From Hungatella sp. (GTDB lineage: Bacteria; Bacillota; Clostridia; Lachnospirales; Lachnospiraceae), in the NCBI GenBank assembly GCA_022795805.1, contig JAAWHK010000015.1, forward strand, positions 1-38,603: a stretch of 38,603 bases of DNA. Reading direction: 5' to 3'. The position numbers and the translations under genes were made by a program. Position 1 is the first letter of the stretch; every line of letters starts with the position of its first letter. The notes beneath the pieces are model-generated. The model worked only from the letters and a program-made list of their open reading frames with translations. It did not search any database and had not been told where the DNA came from. Of this stretch, positions 18,453-26,774 are shown piece by piece.

Positions 18453-18680
18453 TCACTGTTCCTGTGTCGTATCTCTCAGGGCCTCCTGCTTTATCTCCCG
18501 TTTTCTCTTGGTCATCAGACCGCCGATCCTTCCGCTTTCCTTGGCCGTCAGGCTGCGCCATCCGTTCTCCATGACCTTTCCGTCCAGCCCCAGCTCCGTG
18601 GCTATCTCAAACTTCAAAAGCTCCTCCGGTGTCTTAAGGCTGGCCGGATCAAAGGGCTTATCATTCTTTTTCTTTGACAT
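18453..18680 (-). CDS. Alpha/beta-type small acid-soluble spore protein
   Basis: The 75-residue protein matches the SASP pattern: LLKFEIATELGL (containing the germination protease region around E-I-A), a central NGWRSLTAKESGRIGGLMTKR with the conserved K-x-x-G-x-x-G-G-x-(M/V) and a basic C-terminus. Such proteins coat spore DNA and protect it from damage, and are degraded at germination. The AAAGGAG site lies about 13 nt before ATG 18680. A candidate forespore promoter precedes it. It is monocistronic, with its own terminator. It is the clearest evidence that the organism forms endospores. Confidence 0.88.
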   Translation of the reverse strand: MSKKKNDKPFDPASLKTPEELLKFEIATELGLDGKVMENGWRSLTAKESGRIGGLMTKRKREIKQEALRDTTQEQ

Positions 18681-18715
18681 AATAACAGGTACACTCCTTT
18701 CTTCAATTCCCTAAG

Positions 18716-18743
18716 AGTATACCCGTTTCCCCACCGTCTATTC
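18716..18743 (-). promoter_or_regulatory. Candidate sigma-G-type promoter of the SASP gene
   Basis: On the minus strand GAATA (18743-18739), a 17-bp spacer and TATACT (18721-18716) resemble the forespore sigma-G pattern (GNATR, then CATNNTA), though the -10 is only partly matched. SASP genes are normally transcribed by sigma-G, which supports the call. Confidence 0.35.
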
Positions 18744-18820
18744 GATTGCCGGCCCCGCGGATGGTTTTTGTTTCAATGGGCGCGATTTCCGGGTTTATCT
18801 TAATTTATAGAAAAAGGGGC

Positions 18821-19681
18821 TTAGTAAAATCGGGAAGCTCCTATGCTGTGAAACAATTTCATTTTGTGGGCGACCACCCGCTCCACCTGCGCCATCCCAA
18901 AGGGAAGAACTTTCGCCGGATAAAAGTCGTCTGTCTCATTCAGGTGCTTTCGTATTCCTTCATAGTACGCCACCTTAAAATCGCTGGAAATATTTACCTT
19001 GCGAATCCCCATTCTGCACCCCTCTTCGATCTCCTCATCCGGGTTGTCAGAACCGCCGTGGAGAACCAGAGGTACATCTGTCAGACTCCGTATATCCTGC
19101 AGAATATCCAGCCTGAGATGGGGCTTAAATCCCTTTGGGTACTGGCCGTGGGCTGTGCCGATGGCAACCGCCAGAGCATCCACCCCAGTCCTCTCTATAA
19201 AGTCCAAAACCGTATCCGGGTCCGTGTAGACAATGCCTTCCACGCCTCCCTCCTCAGCCCCTGCGTTAATCCCGATGGTTCCGATCTCCCCCTCCACAGA
19301 CACACCTGCCCCGCGGCCTAGCTCCACTGCCTTTCTGGTCAAAGCCACATTCTCCTCATAAGGCAGCAGTGACCCGTCAATCATCACGCTGGTGAACCCC
19401 GCCTGAACGGCCCGCACACAATCCTCAAGGCTGTGTCCGTGATCCAGATGAAGCGCAAAGGGAAGCCTGCTTTTCTCCAGCCTGCTGACCACGTAAGCAT
19501 AAAACTCCCGGCCTGCAAAAGCAAATTCATTGGTAGCGGCCGCGATGATAGCAGGCGATTCGTTCTTCTCCGCTGTCTCCACGACAGCGCGGAACATACT
19601 GCTCTCCGTGACATTAAAGGCGCCCACCGTAAAATCATGTTCCTCGGCCACAGCCAATATTTCCTTCAAACTCATCAACAT
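18821..19681 (-). CDS. Class II ketose-bisphosphate aldolase (GatY/KbaY/FbaA-like)
   Basis: The 286-residue zinc enzyme splits a ketose 1,6-bisphosphate into dihydroxyacetone phosphate and an aldehyde. Visible marks are VGAFNV at the N-terminus, H78-L-D-H81-G-H83 (catalytic Asp80 and zinc His81), VEGE at 129-132, GTAHGQY with zinc His178, and LHGGSDNPDEEI with zinc His208 and the phosphate-binding loop, then VNISSD. The length suits the GatY/KbaY/FbaA class. It is third in the operon after PTS IIB and IIC, so it probably acts on the sugar phosphate they bring in, but no kinase is encoded here. Tagatose- versus fructose-bisphosphate preference cannot be read from the sequence. Confidence 0.9.
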   Translation of the reverse strand: MLMSLKEILAVAEEHDFTVGAFNVTESSMFRAVVETAEKNESPAIIAAATNEFAFAGREFYAYVVSRLEKSRLPFALHLDHGHSLEDCVRAVQAGFTSVMIDGSLLPYEENVALTRKAVELGRGAGVSVEGEIGTIGINAGAEEGGVEGIVYTDPDTVLDFIERTGVDALAVAIGTAHGQYPKGFKPHLRLDILQDIRSLTDVPLVLHGGSDNPDEEIEEGCRMGIRKVNISSDFKVAYYEGIRKHLNETDDFYPAKVLPFGMAQVERVVAHKMKLFHSIGASRFY

Positions 19682-19698
19682 ATTCCATTCGCCCCTAT

Positions 19699-20802
19699 CT
19701 ATAGATTCATGATGTCAATATCCTCCAATGAAGAGGAAATTTTTCCAAAAGACGACTCATCGATTCCCATATCCGGCTCCACCCCTTCTCCTCCCTCCGG
19801 CAGCGGCTTTTTAAGCGCCGCCAGAAGAGCTCCCATGATCAATGCCCCTATAGCCATGCACATGACATAGGCCAGCGGTTTGTTCATTGTGGGAATAATA
19901 AACCATCCTCCATGGGGAACGTAGGCCTGGATTCCCATCACCATACTGATTCCCCCGGCGATGCCGCATCCCACCACGCTGGAGAGAACCACCCTCCACA
20001 GATCGTTCATCGCCAACGGAATCACACATTCGGTGATCATGCAGATCCCCATGGGGAGACAGGCTTTCACAGCTTCCCGCTCTGCCATGGTAAACTTCTT
20101 CTTTCCAAACAGGTATGCCGCTATGATTCCCATAGGCGGAATCATACATCCCAGAAGTTTCACAGCTTCCGGCTCACAGATACCGTCCACCATGAAGCCG
20201 TTAGCCACCAGACTGGCTGTTTTGTTTATAGGTCCTCCAAAATCCGTTCCTGTAAATCCTCCCAGAATCACCCCGAACAAAAATTTACTTCCCCCCTGCA
20301 TGTTGGTCAGGAAGGTCGTCAGTATATCCATAAAACCGGCAATGGGAACGCCGATAACGTATCTCATAACAATCGTGCATACAAACGTGGCCGTCAGCGG
20401 AATGAGCAGAATGGGAACAAGGCCTTTCAAGGCCGCCGGTACATTTCTCAATACTTTTTTCAGCCAGTTGACAAAATATCCGACAAAAAATCCGCCTGCG
20501 ATGCCGCCCAAAAATCCGGCCTTAATATCGCCTGCAATATATCCCACGATCAGCGCCGGGGCGATTCCCGGTTTATCCGCTATGGAGTAGGCGATAGCTG
20601 CGCAAATAACCGGAACCACAATCCCCAGTCCCCGGCTCCCCACGTTGTAGACAAAATTCAAAAATGCGCCCTCCGCCTCCTTGATATTAGGGCCTCCCAG
20701 AATCACGCCGATAGCCATACACAGTCCCGAACCCACCACCAGAGGAATCATAAACGAAACGCCTGTCATCACATGCTTTTTGATCGTTGTAATATTATTC
20801 AT
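19699..20802 (-). CDS. PTS system fructose-type EIIC component
   Basis: The start is ATG 20802 (MNNITTIKKHVMTGVSFMIP), placed 6 nt after AAGGGGG; the upstream in-frame ATG at 20820 merely translates the ribosome binding site. The 367-residue membrane permease begins as typical FruA/FrwC EIIC proteins do (HVMTGVSFMIPLVVGSGLCMAIG). Its signature region reads FGVILGGFTGTDFGGPINKTASLVANG. Later it has YVPHGGWFIIP and a Pro/Gly/Glu-rich cytoplasmic tail. It transports a hexose or similar sugar with phosphorylation by the neighbouring IIB, 14 bp upstream. The sugar is not identifiable; the adjacent aldolase argues for a ketose. Confidence 0.9.
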   Translation of the reverse strand: MNNITTIKKHVMTGVSFMIPLVVGSGLCMAIGVILGGPNIKEAEGAFLNFVYNVGSRGLGIVVPVICAAIAYSIADKPGIAPALIVGYIAGDIKAGFLGGIAGGFFVGYFVNWLKKVLRNVPAALKGLVPILLIPLTATFVCTIVMRYVIGVPIAGFMDILTTFLTNMQGGSKFLFGVILGGFTGTDFGGPINKTASLVANGFMVDGICEPEAVKLLGCMIPPMGIIAAYLFGKKKFTMAEREAVKACLPMGICMITECVIPLAMNDLWRVVLSSVVGCGIAGGISMVMGIQAYVPHGGWFIIPTMNKPLAYVMCMAIGALIMGALLAALKKPLPEGGEGVEPDMGIDESSFGKISSSLEDIDIMNL

Positions 20803-20816
20803 GGTAAACCCCCTTC

Positions 20817-21140
20817 TCAAATCTTTCCTGCGCTTTTCAGCTTCCGCTCCACCACTTCCACAAGGCCTGAAGCATTCTGCATAACCGTCTCTGTAGGTAC
20901 TTTTACCAGAGGCTTCCCTTTAAACCGCTCCTCCCCTGAAATTTTTACATCCACAGCCAGAATCACCACATCTGCCTCCCTTATGTCCTTTGCTGTCAAT
21001 TCGTTCTCCGTGCCGATGCTTCCCTGGGTTTCCACTTTGCACTCATGTCCTCTTCCCCTGGCAGCTTCCATCAGTTTTTCTCTGGTAATGTAGGTGTGGG
21101 CAATCCCGGTGGGACATGCGGTAATACCGACAATCTTCAT
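20817..21140 (-). CDS. PTS system fructose-type EIIB component
   Basis: The start is ATG 21140 (MKIVGITACPTGIAHTYITR), right after AAAGGAGAGGACC; the frame extends further upstream without reason. The 107-residue soluble protein carries the phosphorylated Cys9 in ITACPTGIAHT, then ETQGSIGTENELTAKDI and ADVVILAVDVKISGEERF, all typical of fructose-family IIB. It hands phosphate from IIA to the sugar bound by EIIC. IIA is not encoded in this operon. The gene is first in the operon, divergent from the DeoR regulator. Confidence 0.92.
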   Translation of the reverse strand: MKIVGITACPTGIAHTYITREKLMEAARGRGHECKVETQGSIGTENELTAKDIREADVVILAVDVKISGEERFKGKPLVKVPTETVMQNASGLVEVVERKLKSAGKI

Positions 21141-21240
21141 GGTCCTCTCCTTTCTCTTCGCGCTGCTGTCAGCCAAAACGAGTTACTGTCCACAGGCAAT
21201 GTCCTCTCGTTAAGGCTACAGCCGATTTGTCTTTTAAAAA

Positions 21241-21396
21241 TTGGTATATTTGGTAACTTTCAATCTCATTATATCATATATTTGGTATTTTTCAACCATT
21301 AATTTTGGTATATTTAGATTTATTAACAATAATTTATTACATATTTCCTAATATTTACCATTTTATATTTGCCCATATCTCAATTTTGCTATATTT
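21241..21396. promoter_or_regulatory. Repeated TTGGTATATTT motifs, probable DeoR-type operators
   Basis: Within the AT-rich 333-bp gap between the divergent PTS and deoR-like genes the 11-mer TTGGTATATTT occurs at 21241-21251 and 21305-21315. Near copies lie at 21282-21292 (TTGGTATTTTT) and 21386-21396 (TTGCTATATTT). A reversed TTACCA form sits at 21355-21360. DeoR-family repressors often bind several direct repeats between divergent promoters. The copies at 21241 and 21282 flank or overlap the PTS promoter. The rest of the gap holds only the two promoters. Confidence 0.55.
21268..21295 (-). promoter_or_regulatory. Promoter of the PTS/aldolase operon
   Basis: On the minus strand TTGAAA (21295-21290), a 16-bp spacer and TATAAT (21273-21268) form a good sigma-A promoter. 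Its -35 and spacer overlap the operator-like copy at 21282-21292, so binding there would block it. Confidence 0.6.
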
Positions 21397-21408
21397 CCAC
21401 TGTAACAG

Positions 21409-21437
21409 TTGAACTTTCCTGTTATCTATGATATCTT
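21409..21437 (+). promoter_or_regulatory. Promoter of the DeoR-type regulator gene
   Basis: TTGAAC (21409-21414), a 17-bp spacer and TATCTT (21432-21437) point to a start near 21444. That agrees with translation from ATG 21474 rather than from the ATG at 21444. Confidence 0.5.
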
Positions 21438-21473
21438 TAATATATGAAACCCATTGAAAATACGGAGATCCCC

Positions 21474-22244
21474 ATGAAAAATAACAGACTTCAGGATATT
21501 GAAAACTACATTGTCAACAAACAGTCCGTCACTTTAAAAGAATTGAGCAGCCATTTTGGCATCTGTATGAACACAGTGCGCAAATATGTGGATGAACTGG
21601 CGAAAAAACCGTACATCGTCAAGATGTACGGCGGCGTGCGGCTGGACAATTCCGCCTGCATATTTTACTCTGACCACGACCGGACAGTGGCCAGCCCCGA
21701 TGGAAAAGACAGGATCGCCCGTCTGGCCGCATCTTACATTGAAGAGAACGACATCGTTTTTATCGATTCAGGCACCACCACCAAGCAGATCCCCCATTAC
21801 ATCCCCGATTCCCTTCACTGCACGGTCATCACTCACTCCTGCCATATTATAGAAGCGTGTGTCCCCAGATCCAACATCACGCTCATCACTCTGCCGGGAG
21901 TCTTCTATTCCCGCACCTACTCTTTCGTGGATATCAGTTCCACAGAATATTTAAAAAACCTTAATTTCAGGAAAGCCTTCATGTCCAGCACCGGTTTTTC
22001 CCTGGAAAACGGCGCCACCAACTCGGCGCCTCTGGAATGTTTTATAAAAAGCACTGCCTCCGAATATGCACAGCAGGTGTTTCTTCTGGCAGACCACAAA
22101 AAGATCGGCGTATCCTCCCTTCTGACCCATATTCCCACGGAGCGGATCCACTATCTTCTCACCGACGAGGAAGTGCCTAACGCGTACCGTCAGGCCTTCC
22201 TCAAAAACGGGAATCAGGTCGTCGTGGCGGATACCGCCCTCTGA
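21474..22244 (+). CDS. DeoR-family transcriptional repressor of the PTS locus
   Basis: The start is set at ATG 21474 (MKNNRLQDIENYIVNKQSVT), 7 nt after GGAG; the ATG at 21444 lies at the predicted transcription start and has no ribosome binding site. The 256-residue protein has an N-terminal winged helix (RLQDIENYIVNKQSVTLKELSSHFGICMNTVRKYVDEL) with the DeoR wing VKMYGGVRL. The sugar-phosphate-sensing domain includes IEENDIVFIDSGTTTKQIPHYI and KAFMSSTGFSLENGATNS, then LLADHKKIG. DeoR proteins usually repress sugar operons until bound to a phosphorylated intermediate. Its target is likely the divergent IIB-IIC-aldolase operon. Confidence 0.88.
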   Translation: MKNNRLQDIENYIVNKQSVTLKELSSHFGICMNTVRKYVDELAKKPYIVKMYGGVRLDNSACIFYSDHDRTVASPDGKDRIARLAASYIEENDIVFIDSGTTTKQIPHYIPDSLHCTVITHSCHIIEACVPRSNITLITLPGVFYSRTYSFVDISSTEYLKNLNFRKAFMSSTGFSLENGATNSAPLECFIKSTASEYAQQVFLLADHKKIGVSSLLTHIPTERIHYLLTDEEVPNAYRQAFLKNGNQVVVADTAL

Positions 22245-22267
22245 AAAGACTCCTGACAGAACAAAAA

Positions 22268-22306
22268 GGCCCGGCCAGCACTCATTGCCGCTGACCGGGC
22301 CAATAC
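22268..22306. terminator. Shared terminator between convergent genes
   Basis: GGCCCGG (22268-22274) pairs with CCGGGCC (22295-22301), with an inner CAGC/GCTG stem. T5 follows on the minus strand, ending the ABC importer operon, and a T-rich tail follows on the plus strand, ending the deoR-like gene. Confidence 0.75.
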
Positions 22307-22324
22307 TTTTAATATAGAAACTCT

Positions 22325-23806
22325 TTACGCAGCCTCCGCGCTTCCCTCGCCCTCAACTTTGGGCTTGGACGCTTTCTTCCAGGCATGCATAGCCAAAGAC
22401 ATGGCAATAACCCCGTAAGACACGAACACCCGGAAGTACTCGCCGATCACCGGATCGCCGAACAGCTCCTTGCCTGCCAGCGGTGACACGATAAACAGGG
22501 TGTGGAACAGCACGATTCCCAGAAGGGCCTGCTTGTTGGTGGCGTTCTGCACCGAAGCGCCGCCTACCAGAAGGGCCGCGATGGCAAACTGTCCTACCTG
22601 GGTGTGAGCGCCGTAGGTGGACAGAGTTCCCACATTCTGCAGAAAGATCAGCTGCCCCCAGCTGGCCAGCACCGTGGAGAAAATCATGGCAATCACACGG
22701 GTTTTGTCCACATTGATGCCCGCCGCATTGGCCACGGTACGGCTCTGTCCCACCGTCCTCATGTTCTGCCCCAGCCGGGTCCTCATAAGGATGTTGTTGA
22801 AACCGCACAGGGCGCCGATGCACAGATAGGTCATAACCGGAAGCTTTACGGCGATCAGTACGTTAAACAGCGTGGGGATATACGTCAGCCCGTACACCAC
22901 GGCCGCCAGAACCACATAAGCTACCGCTTTCTGCATATTAAAGGGTTCCTCTATGGTGTCCTCATCCGCTCTCCTGGCCTGCACCTTCCACCGGATAAAC
23001 AGGAAGGCCTGCCACAGAACCGTGAGCAGACACCCGATCTCCACCGCTGACAGAAGAAGCAGACGGTCCGCGGACAAAAACTGCTCCACCGGCTTTATGA
23101 ATGTCAGCCCATAAATCACTGCCGCAGCCACAGCCTTCATAACCACCGATTTCCAGTTTATCTCCTGCTTTTTCACCAGCTTAAAAGCTGTGGAACACAC
23201 CAGCACGATCAGAACCAGATAAAATCCCACCTCGACAATGGTCAGCATGGGAACCGTATCCAGCGCGTACTTTACCGTATCCTTAAGGTCGATGGTGTTC
23301 TTCACGCCAATGCCCGTGGGAATCATCAGGTTCGTATTGTGCAGTTTAATAACGCCGCCGAAAATAAACAGGAAAAGCAGCTGATAAAGGCCCTCCGCAA
23401 AATACCCCAGCACCAGGCCGCCGATCATCTCATTGCCCTTCATATAATTAAAGAGCCTGCCTACCAGGAATCCGAAGAAGACCGCGATTGGCGTGGACAA
23501 GGCCACCGTGGCCGCAAACCCGCCGACCCCTGTCAGCCCCCAGTACGTGGTCAGAAATATGGCCACCTGAGCCGCCATGGCGCCGATTACAATACCAAAA
23601 TTCAGGCCCATACCGGCAATAACCGGAATGATCAGGGATAATACGATAAAAGAGTTTCTGGCAATTCGTGTAAAAAGTTCCGGAATCACAAAGGTAAGCG
23701 GCTGCTTGGAAGCGATGGTTGCTCCTACACACAGCACCAGAAACATGAGCACAACTTTATTATGAAACACAAAATCCCGCACATTGATCTTTGACTTCCT
23801 ATTCAC
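22325..23806 (-). CDS. ABC importer permease, large (DUF3798-associated, YufP-like)
   Basis: The 493-residue membrane protein begins with GTG 23806 (NRKSKINVRDFVFHNKVVLM) after a GGGGGGAG site; the codon overlaps the upstream permease stop by 8 bp. It has about ten hydrophobic segments. NSFIVLSLIIPVIAGMGLNFGIVIGAMAAQ matches the conserved N-terminal region of nucleoside/ribose-type permeases, and TRVIAMIFSTVLASWGQLIFLQN the later region. A polar insert (about 260-285) is unusual. It forms a heterodimer with the neighbouring permease and is the last gene of the operon. The ligand is not known. Confidence 0.85.
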   Translation of the reverse strand: MNRKSKINVRDFVFHNKVVLMFLVLCVGATIASKQPLTFVIPELFTRIARNSFIVLSLIIPVIAGMGLNFGIVIGAMAAQVAIFLTTYWGLTGVGGFAATVALSTPIAVFFGFLVGRLFNYMKGNEMIGGLVLGYFAEGLYQLLFLFIFGGVIKLHNTNLMIPTGIGVKNTIDLKDTVKYALDTVPMLTIVEVGFYLVLIVLVCSTAFKLVKKQEINWKSVVMKAVAAAVIYGLTFIKPVEQFLSADRLLLLSAVEIGCLLTVLWQAFLFIRWKVQARRADEDTIEEPFNMQKAVAYVVLAAVVYGLTYIPTLFNVLIAVKLPVMTYLCIGALCGFNNILMRTRLGQNMRTVGQSRTVANAAGINVDKTRVIAMIFSTVLASWGQLIFLQNVGTLSTYGAHTQVGQFAIAALLVGGASVQNATNKQALLGIVLFHTLFIVSPLAGKELFGDPVIGEYFRVFVSYGVIAMSLAMHAWKKASKPKVEGEGSAEAA

Positions 23807-24890
23807 GTCCGCTCCCCCCTTTCACCTGGCTCAAAGCGTAGATAATAATGCCGTTAGAGATAACCAGACGGGCAACCTCCGAAAGGTTGGACTCCGGTAT
23901 AAACTGATTGGCCACCGGAAGTCCCAGCGCCATAATCCCCTGGAACAGGAACGTCCCGATAAGCACATGGGCGATCCTGGCCTTTCTTGGGCTGGCTCCT
24001 CCGATCAGAACTGCCGCCACGGAGGTGAAACCCATCATCATGGGGCCGTTGTACAGCTGGATAAATCCGAATCCCTGGGCGTACACCAGGATTCCCACCG
24101 CTGCCAGAACCGTGGACAGCACCGTACCGATAATGCGCATCTTGTTCACATTGATCCCTGCCGCCGTGGCGAACATGGGATTGGCTCCCGCCGCACTCAT
24201 GGCCATACCTGTCTTTGACCGCATAAACAGCCACACCAGAAAGCACATGAGGAAGAAGAACAGGAGAAGCCCGGTGGGTACCGTAATCCCCGCTACGGTA
24301 AATGCCAGGGTTTTATTCATAACATTGCTGAAGGAGGCTGCCAGGGAGATGGTGTTTCGAAGTCCTTTTCCCGCGTTGGGCCAGATAAGTTCACCGTCCG
24401 TAAAGGGAAGCAGCATCCACATCATGTTCATAAAAGCGATGATGGAGAATCCCACATAGGTGGTAACCGTCATCTCCGACCCCTTAACCCGGTTTAGGAG
24501 AAGACCATAGAGATAACCAATACCCGTAGCCAGGATAACACCGATGGCTATGGCTATGAGAACCGCCACCCACATGGCAAACAGGGGATGGACGGCAACC
24601 AGTGACGGCATCTCCGCCACCCTGAACTGGATCACGATAATGCCTCCCAGCAGTCCTCCCACAATCCCCATGGAGATACCGAAGTTCAGGCCGATTCCGC
24701 ACTGCACCGCCGGCACCATGGCCAGAGCCAGTATGCCGTACATGCCCCACCGCCTTATACAGTCGCTTAACAGCTGCATCAGGTTCATATGGAACATACC
24801 TGCCGCCGCAATTAGAAACAGGAAAAACGAAACAATAATAACCCGGGGAAGACCAAATTTCTCCACCAGCGGTTTCAATGGATTACGCAT
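23799..24890 (-). CDS. ABC importer permease, small (DUF3798-associated, YufQ-like)
   Basis: The start is ATG 24890 (MRNPLKPLVEKFGLPRVIIV), after a GGAAAGGAG site; the longer frame to 24950 is antisense-free but lacks a site and would overlap the ATPase gene widely. The product has 363 residues and about nine membrane segments, with the family-typical YGILALAMVPAVQCGIGLNFGISMGIVGGLLGG and NVNKMRIIGTVLSTVLAAVGI. Its start overlaps the ATPase stop by 8 bp and its stop overlaps the next start by 8 bp, so the three cytoplasmic and membrane parts are translationally coupled. It resembles the BmpA/RbsC superfamily permeases. Confidence 0.87.
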   Translation of the reverse strand: MRNPLKPLVEKFGLPRVIIVSFFLFLIAAAGMFHMNLMQLLSDCIRRWGMYGILALAMVPAVQCGIGLNFGISMGIVGGLLGGIIVIQFRVAEMPSLVAVHPLFAMWVAVLIAIAIGVILATGIGYLYGLLLNRVKGSEMTVTTYVGFSIIAFMNMMWMLLPFTDGELIWPNAGKGLRNTISLAASFSNVMNKTLAFTVAGITVPTGLLLFFFLMCFLVWLFMRSKTGMAMSAAGANPMFATAAGINVNKMRIIGTVLSTVLAAVGILVYAQGFGFIQLYNGPMMMGFTSVAAVLIGGASPRKARIAHVLIGTFLFQGIMALGLPVANQFIPESNLSEVARLVISNGIIIYALSQVKGGSGRE

Positions 24891-26496
24891 CTTTTCTTTC
24901 TCCTTTCCAGGCTCCGGACATGGCCAGGCCGAAGTCCGCATCCGAATCATCCGGTTTCAGGATACACGCCAGCTTTCCGTCGGACACGATCCCGATCCGG
25001 TCAGCCACGGACCGAAGCTCCATCAGCTCCGAAGACACGATAATCACCGTCATACCCTGCTCCCTGTTAAGCTTTGCCAGATACTCCAGCACCAGCTTCT
25101 TGGCGCCGATGTCAATACCCCGGGTAGGCTCCGATACAAACAGAATATCCGGCTCCAGAGTCAGAGCCCGGGCCAGACACACCTTCTGCTGATTGCCGCC
25201 TGAAAGCGCTCCCGCCGGCTGTCTGATCCCTGTGCATCTGATATCCAGGGTCTTCACCATGTCCTCCGCATGGCTCTTGCCTGCCGCCCCGTCGTAGAGC
25301 CGCATCCAGCCGATCTTCTTTAAAAACTTTCCGTTGGTCTGCATGGCGGAAAAGATAATATTCTCCTCAATACTCTCGTCTAGAAGAAGTCCCACGCCCC
25401 TTCTGTCCTCGGACACGAAAGCCACCTTGTGGTCAAGGGCATCCCCCAGCTTCGCCAGATTAAGCTCCCTACCGTTTATCTTCACCTGGCCCTCAGCCTT
25501 ATAAAGCCCCATGATCCCGTTGGGGATTCCCAGCTTGCCCTGTCCTGCCAGGCCGCCGATTCCGAATATCTCGCCCTTTTTGATGTCAAGGTCAATGCCC
25601 TTCACCCGCTCACCGGGCATGTTCACCCTGTAGTTTCTAAGGCTCACCGCGATCTGGCTGTCGTCGATGGTTCTGGTGTCCTTACTGGAATTGTCCACCA
25701 GCTTCTCCATCTTCCGGCCAATCATCAGCTCTGCGATCTCCACCACGTTAGTGTCCTTGATCTCCTTTCTGGCCACAAACTCCCCGTCCCTTAGAATGGT
25801 CATGGAGTCCGCCACTGCCATCACCTCATCCAGACGATGGGTGATAAAGATAATCGCGATGCCCTGGGAGGAGATGACCCGCATGGCCTCTAAAAGCCTC
25901 TCCGCCTCCGACTCCGTAAGAACCGCCGTGGGCTCGTCGAACACCAGAATCTGGATCCCGGTCTTGTCAAGCTCCCTGGCAATCTCGATAAACTGCATAT
26001 ACCCTACGGGAAGCCCTGCCACCTTCACATACTCCTCGATCTGCAGCCCGATGGTCTTCAAGGCCTTTCTGGCATCCCTGCGCATGGCCTTCAGATCCAG
26101 AGACTCCATGGACGGCCCGAACAGACGGCTTACCAGGTTAGGCATCGTCTTCTCACGCCCCACCTTGATGTTCTCTGTCACGGTGAATCCGGGAATCAGC
26201 ATAAACTCCTGGTGCACCATCCCGATTCCCAGCTCCATGGCCTTTAAGGGGGTGTCAATATTAACGGGACTGCCGTTAACCTCGATGCTTCCCTCATAGC
26301 CCCCTGTAGTATGAATCACAGGCATTCCAAAGAGAATGTTCATCAGTGTAGACTTTCCGGCTCCGTTCTCACCCATGAGAGCGTGAATCTCGCCCGGGCG
26401 GATATGGAGGTTTACCCCCTTGAGAACCCGGTTGCCATAGTACTCCTTGGCGATGTTGTCCATTTTCAGGACATAGGTTTCTTTTGCTTTCTCCAA
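24883..26496 (-). CDS. ABC importer ATPase with two nucleotide-binding domains
   Basis: The start is taken as TTG 26496 (EKAKETYVLKMDNIAKEYYG) after AAAGAGG; ATG 26517 is an alternative 7 codons longer. The 537-residue protein has tandem NBDs like RbsA/YufO. The first has Walker A GENGAGKS (about 45), Q-loop VHQEFM, Walker B ILVFDEPTA and the H-loop FITHRLDE. The second has a degenerate Walker A (GLAGQGKL), signature LSGGNQQK and Walker B ILFVSEPTRGID with Ser in place of Asp. One catalytically weak site is usual for this class. It powers import through the two following permeases. The lipoprotein gene lies 278 bp upstream with stem-loops between. Confidence 0.88.
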   Translation of the reverse strand: MEKAKETYVLKMDNIAKEYYGNRVLKGVNLHIRPGEIHALMGENGAGKSTLMNILFGMPVIHTTGGYEGSIEVNGSPVNIDTPLKAMELGIGMVHQEFMLIPGFTVTENIKVGREKTMPNLVSRLFGPSMESLDLKAMRRDARKALKTIGLQIEEYVKVAGLPVGYMQFIEIARELDKTGIQILVFDEPTAVLTESEAERLLEAMRVISSQGIAIIFITHRLDEVMAVADSMTILRDGEFVARKEIKDTNVVEIAELMIGRKMEKLVDNSSKDTRTIDDSQIAVSLRNYRVNMPGERVKGIDLDIKKGEIFGIGGLAGQGKLGIPNGIMGLYKAEGQVKINGRELNLAKLGDALDHKVAFVSEDRRGVGLLLDESIEENIIFSAMQTNGKFLKKIGWMRLYDGAAGKSHAEDMVKTLDIRCTGIRQPAGALSGGNQQKVCLARALTLEPDILFVSEPTRGIDIGAKKLVLEYLAKLNREQGMTVIIVSSELMELRSVADRIGIVSDGKLACILKPDDSDADFGLAMSGAWKGERKDA

Positions 26497-26555
26497 GTTA
26501 CCAACCTCTTTCCACATTCATATTTTGCCCTCAGCCGCGAAGCTGACGGCTTTCA

Positions 26556-26742
26556 TGCGCACAGCGCACACTGTCGGTACATACATGCCCCTTTACAGGG
26601 CGGACGAACCAAAGTCCGCCGAATTTCTCTCAAAAGCTGATGAGACTTTCGAAAGAATCCTGATTGCTGAACAAACACGTCTTTCCTGAAAACAGGAGAG
26701 TTCTGCCAACCGATGCCCTAAAGACCCCCGTTGGCAGAACTC
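26556..26742 (-). ncRNA. Stem-loop array between lipoprotein and ATPase genes
   Basis: The gap between the DUF3798 gene and the ATPase gene contains several hairpins read on the minus strand. The strongest has 13-bp perfect arms (26698-26710 and 26730-26742). Further ones are GGCGGAC/GTCCGCC (26599-26620) and TGCGC-ACA-GCGCA (26556-26568). None carries a strong T-run on the minus strand. Such elements often protect the 3' end of an abundant binding-protein message and lower expression of the downstream genes. No separate RNA gene is proven. Confidence 0.45.
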
Positions 26743-26774
26743 CAGATTCATCTAAATTTAATGTTTTTTTCTGA

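Noticed and set aside
19912-21093. Plus-strand frame of 393 codons across the PTS genes
   Set aside because: Antisense to IIC and IIB; composition typical of a shadow frame.
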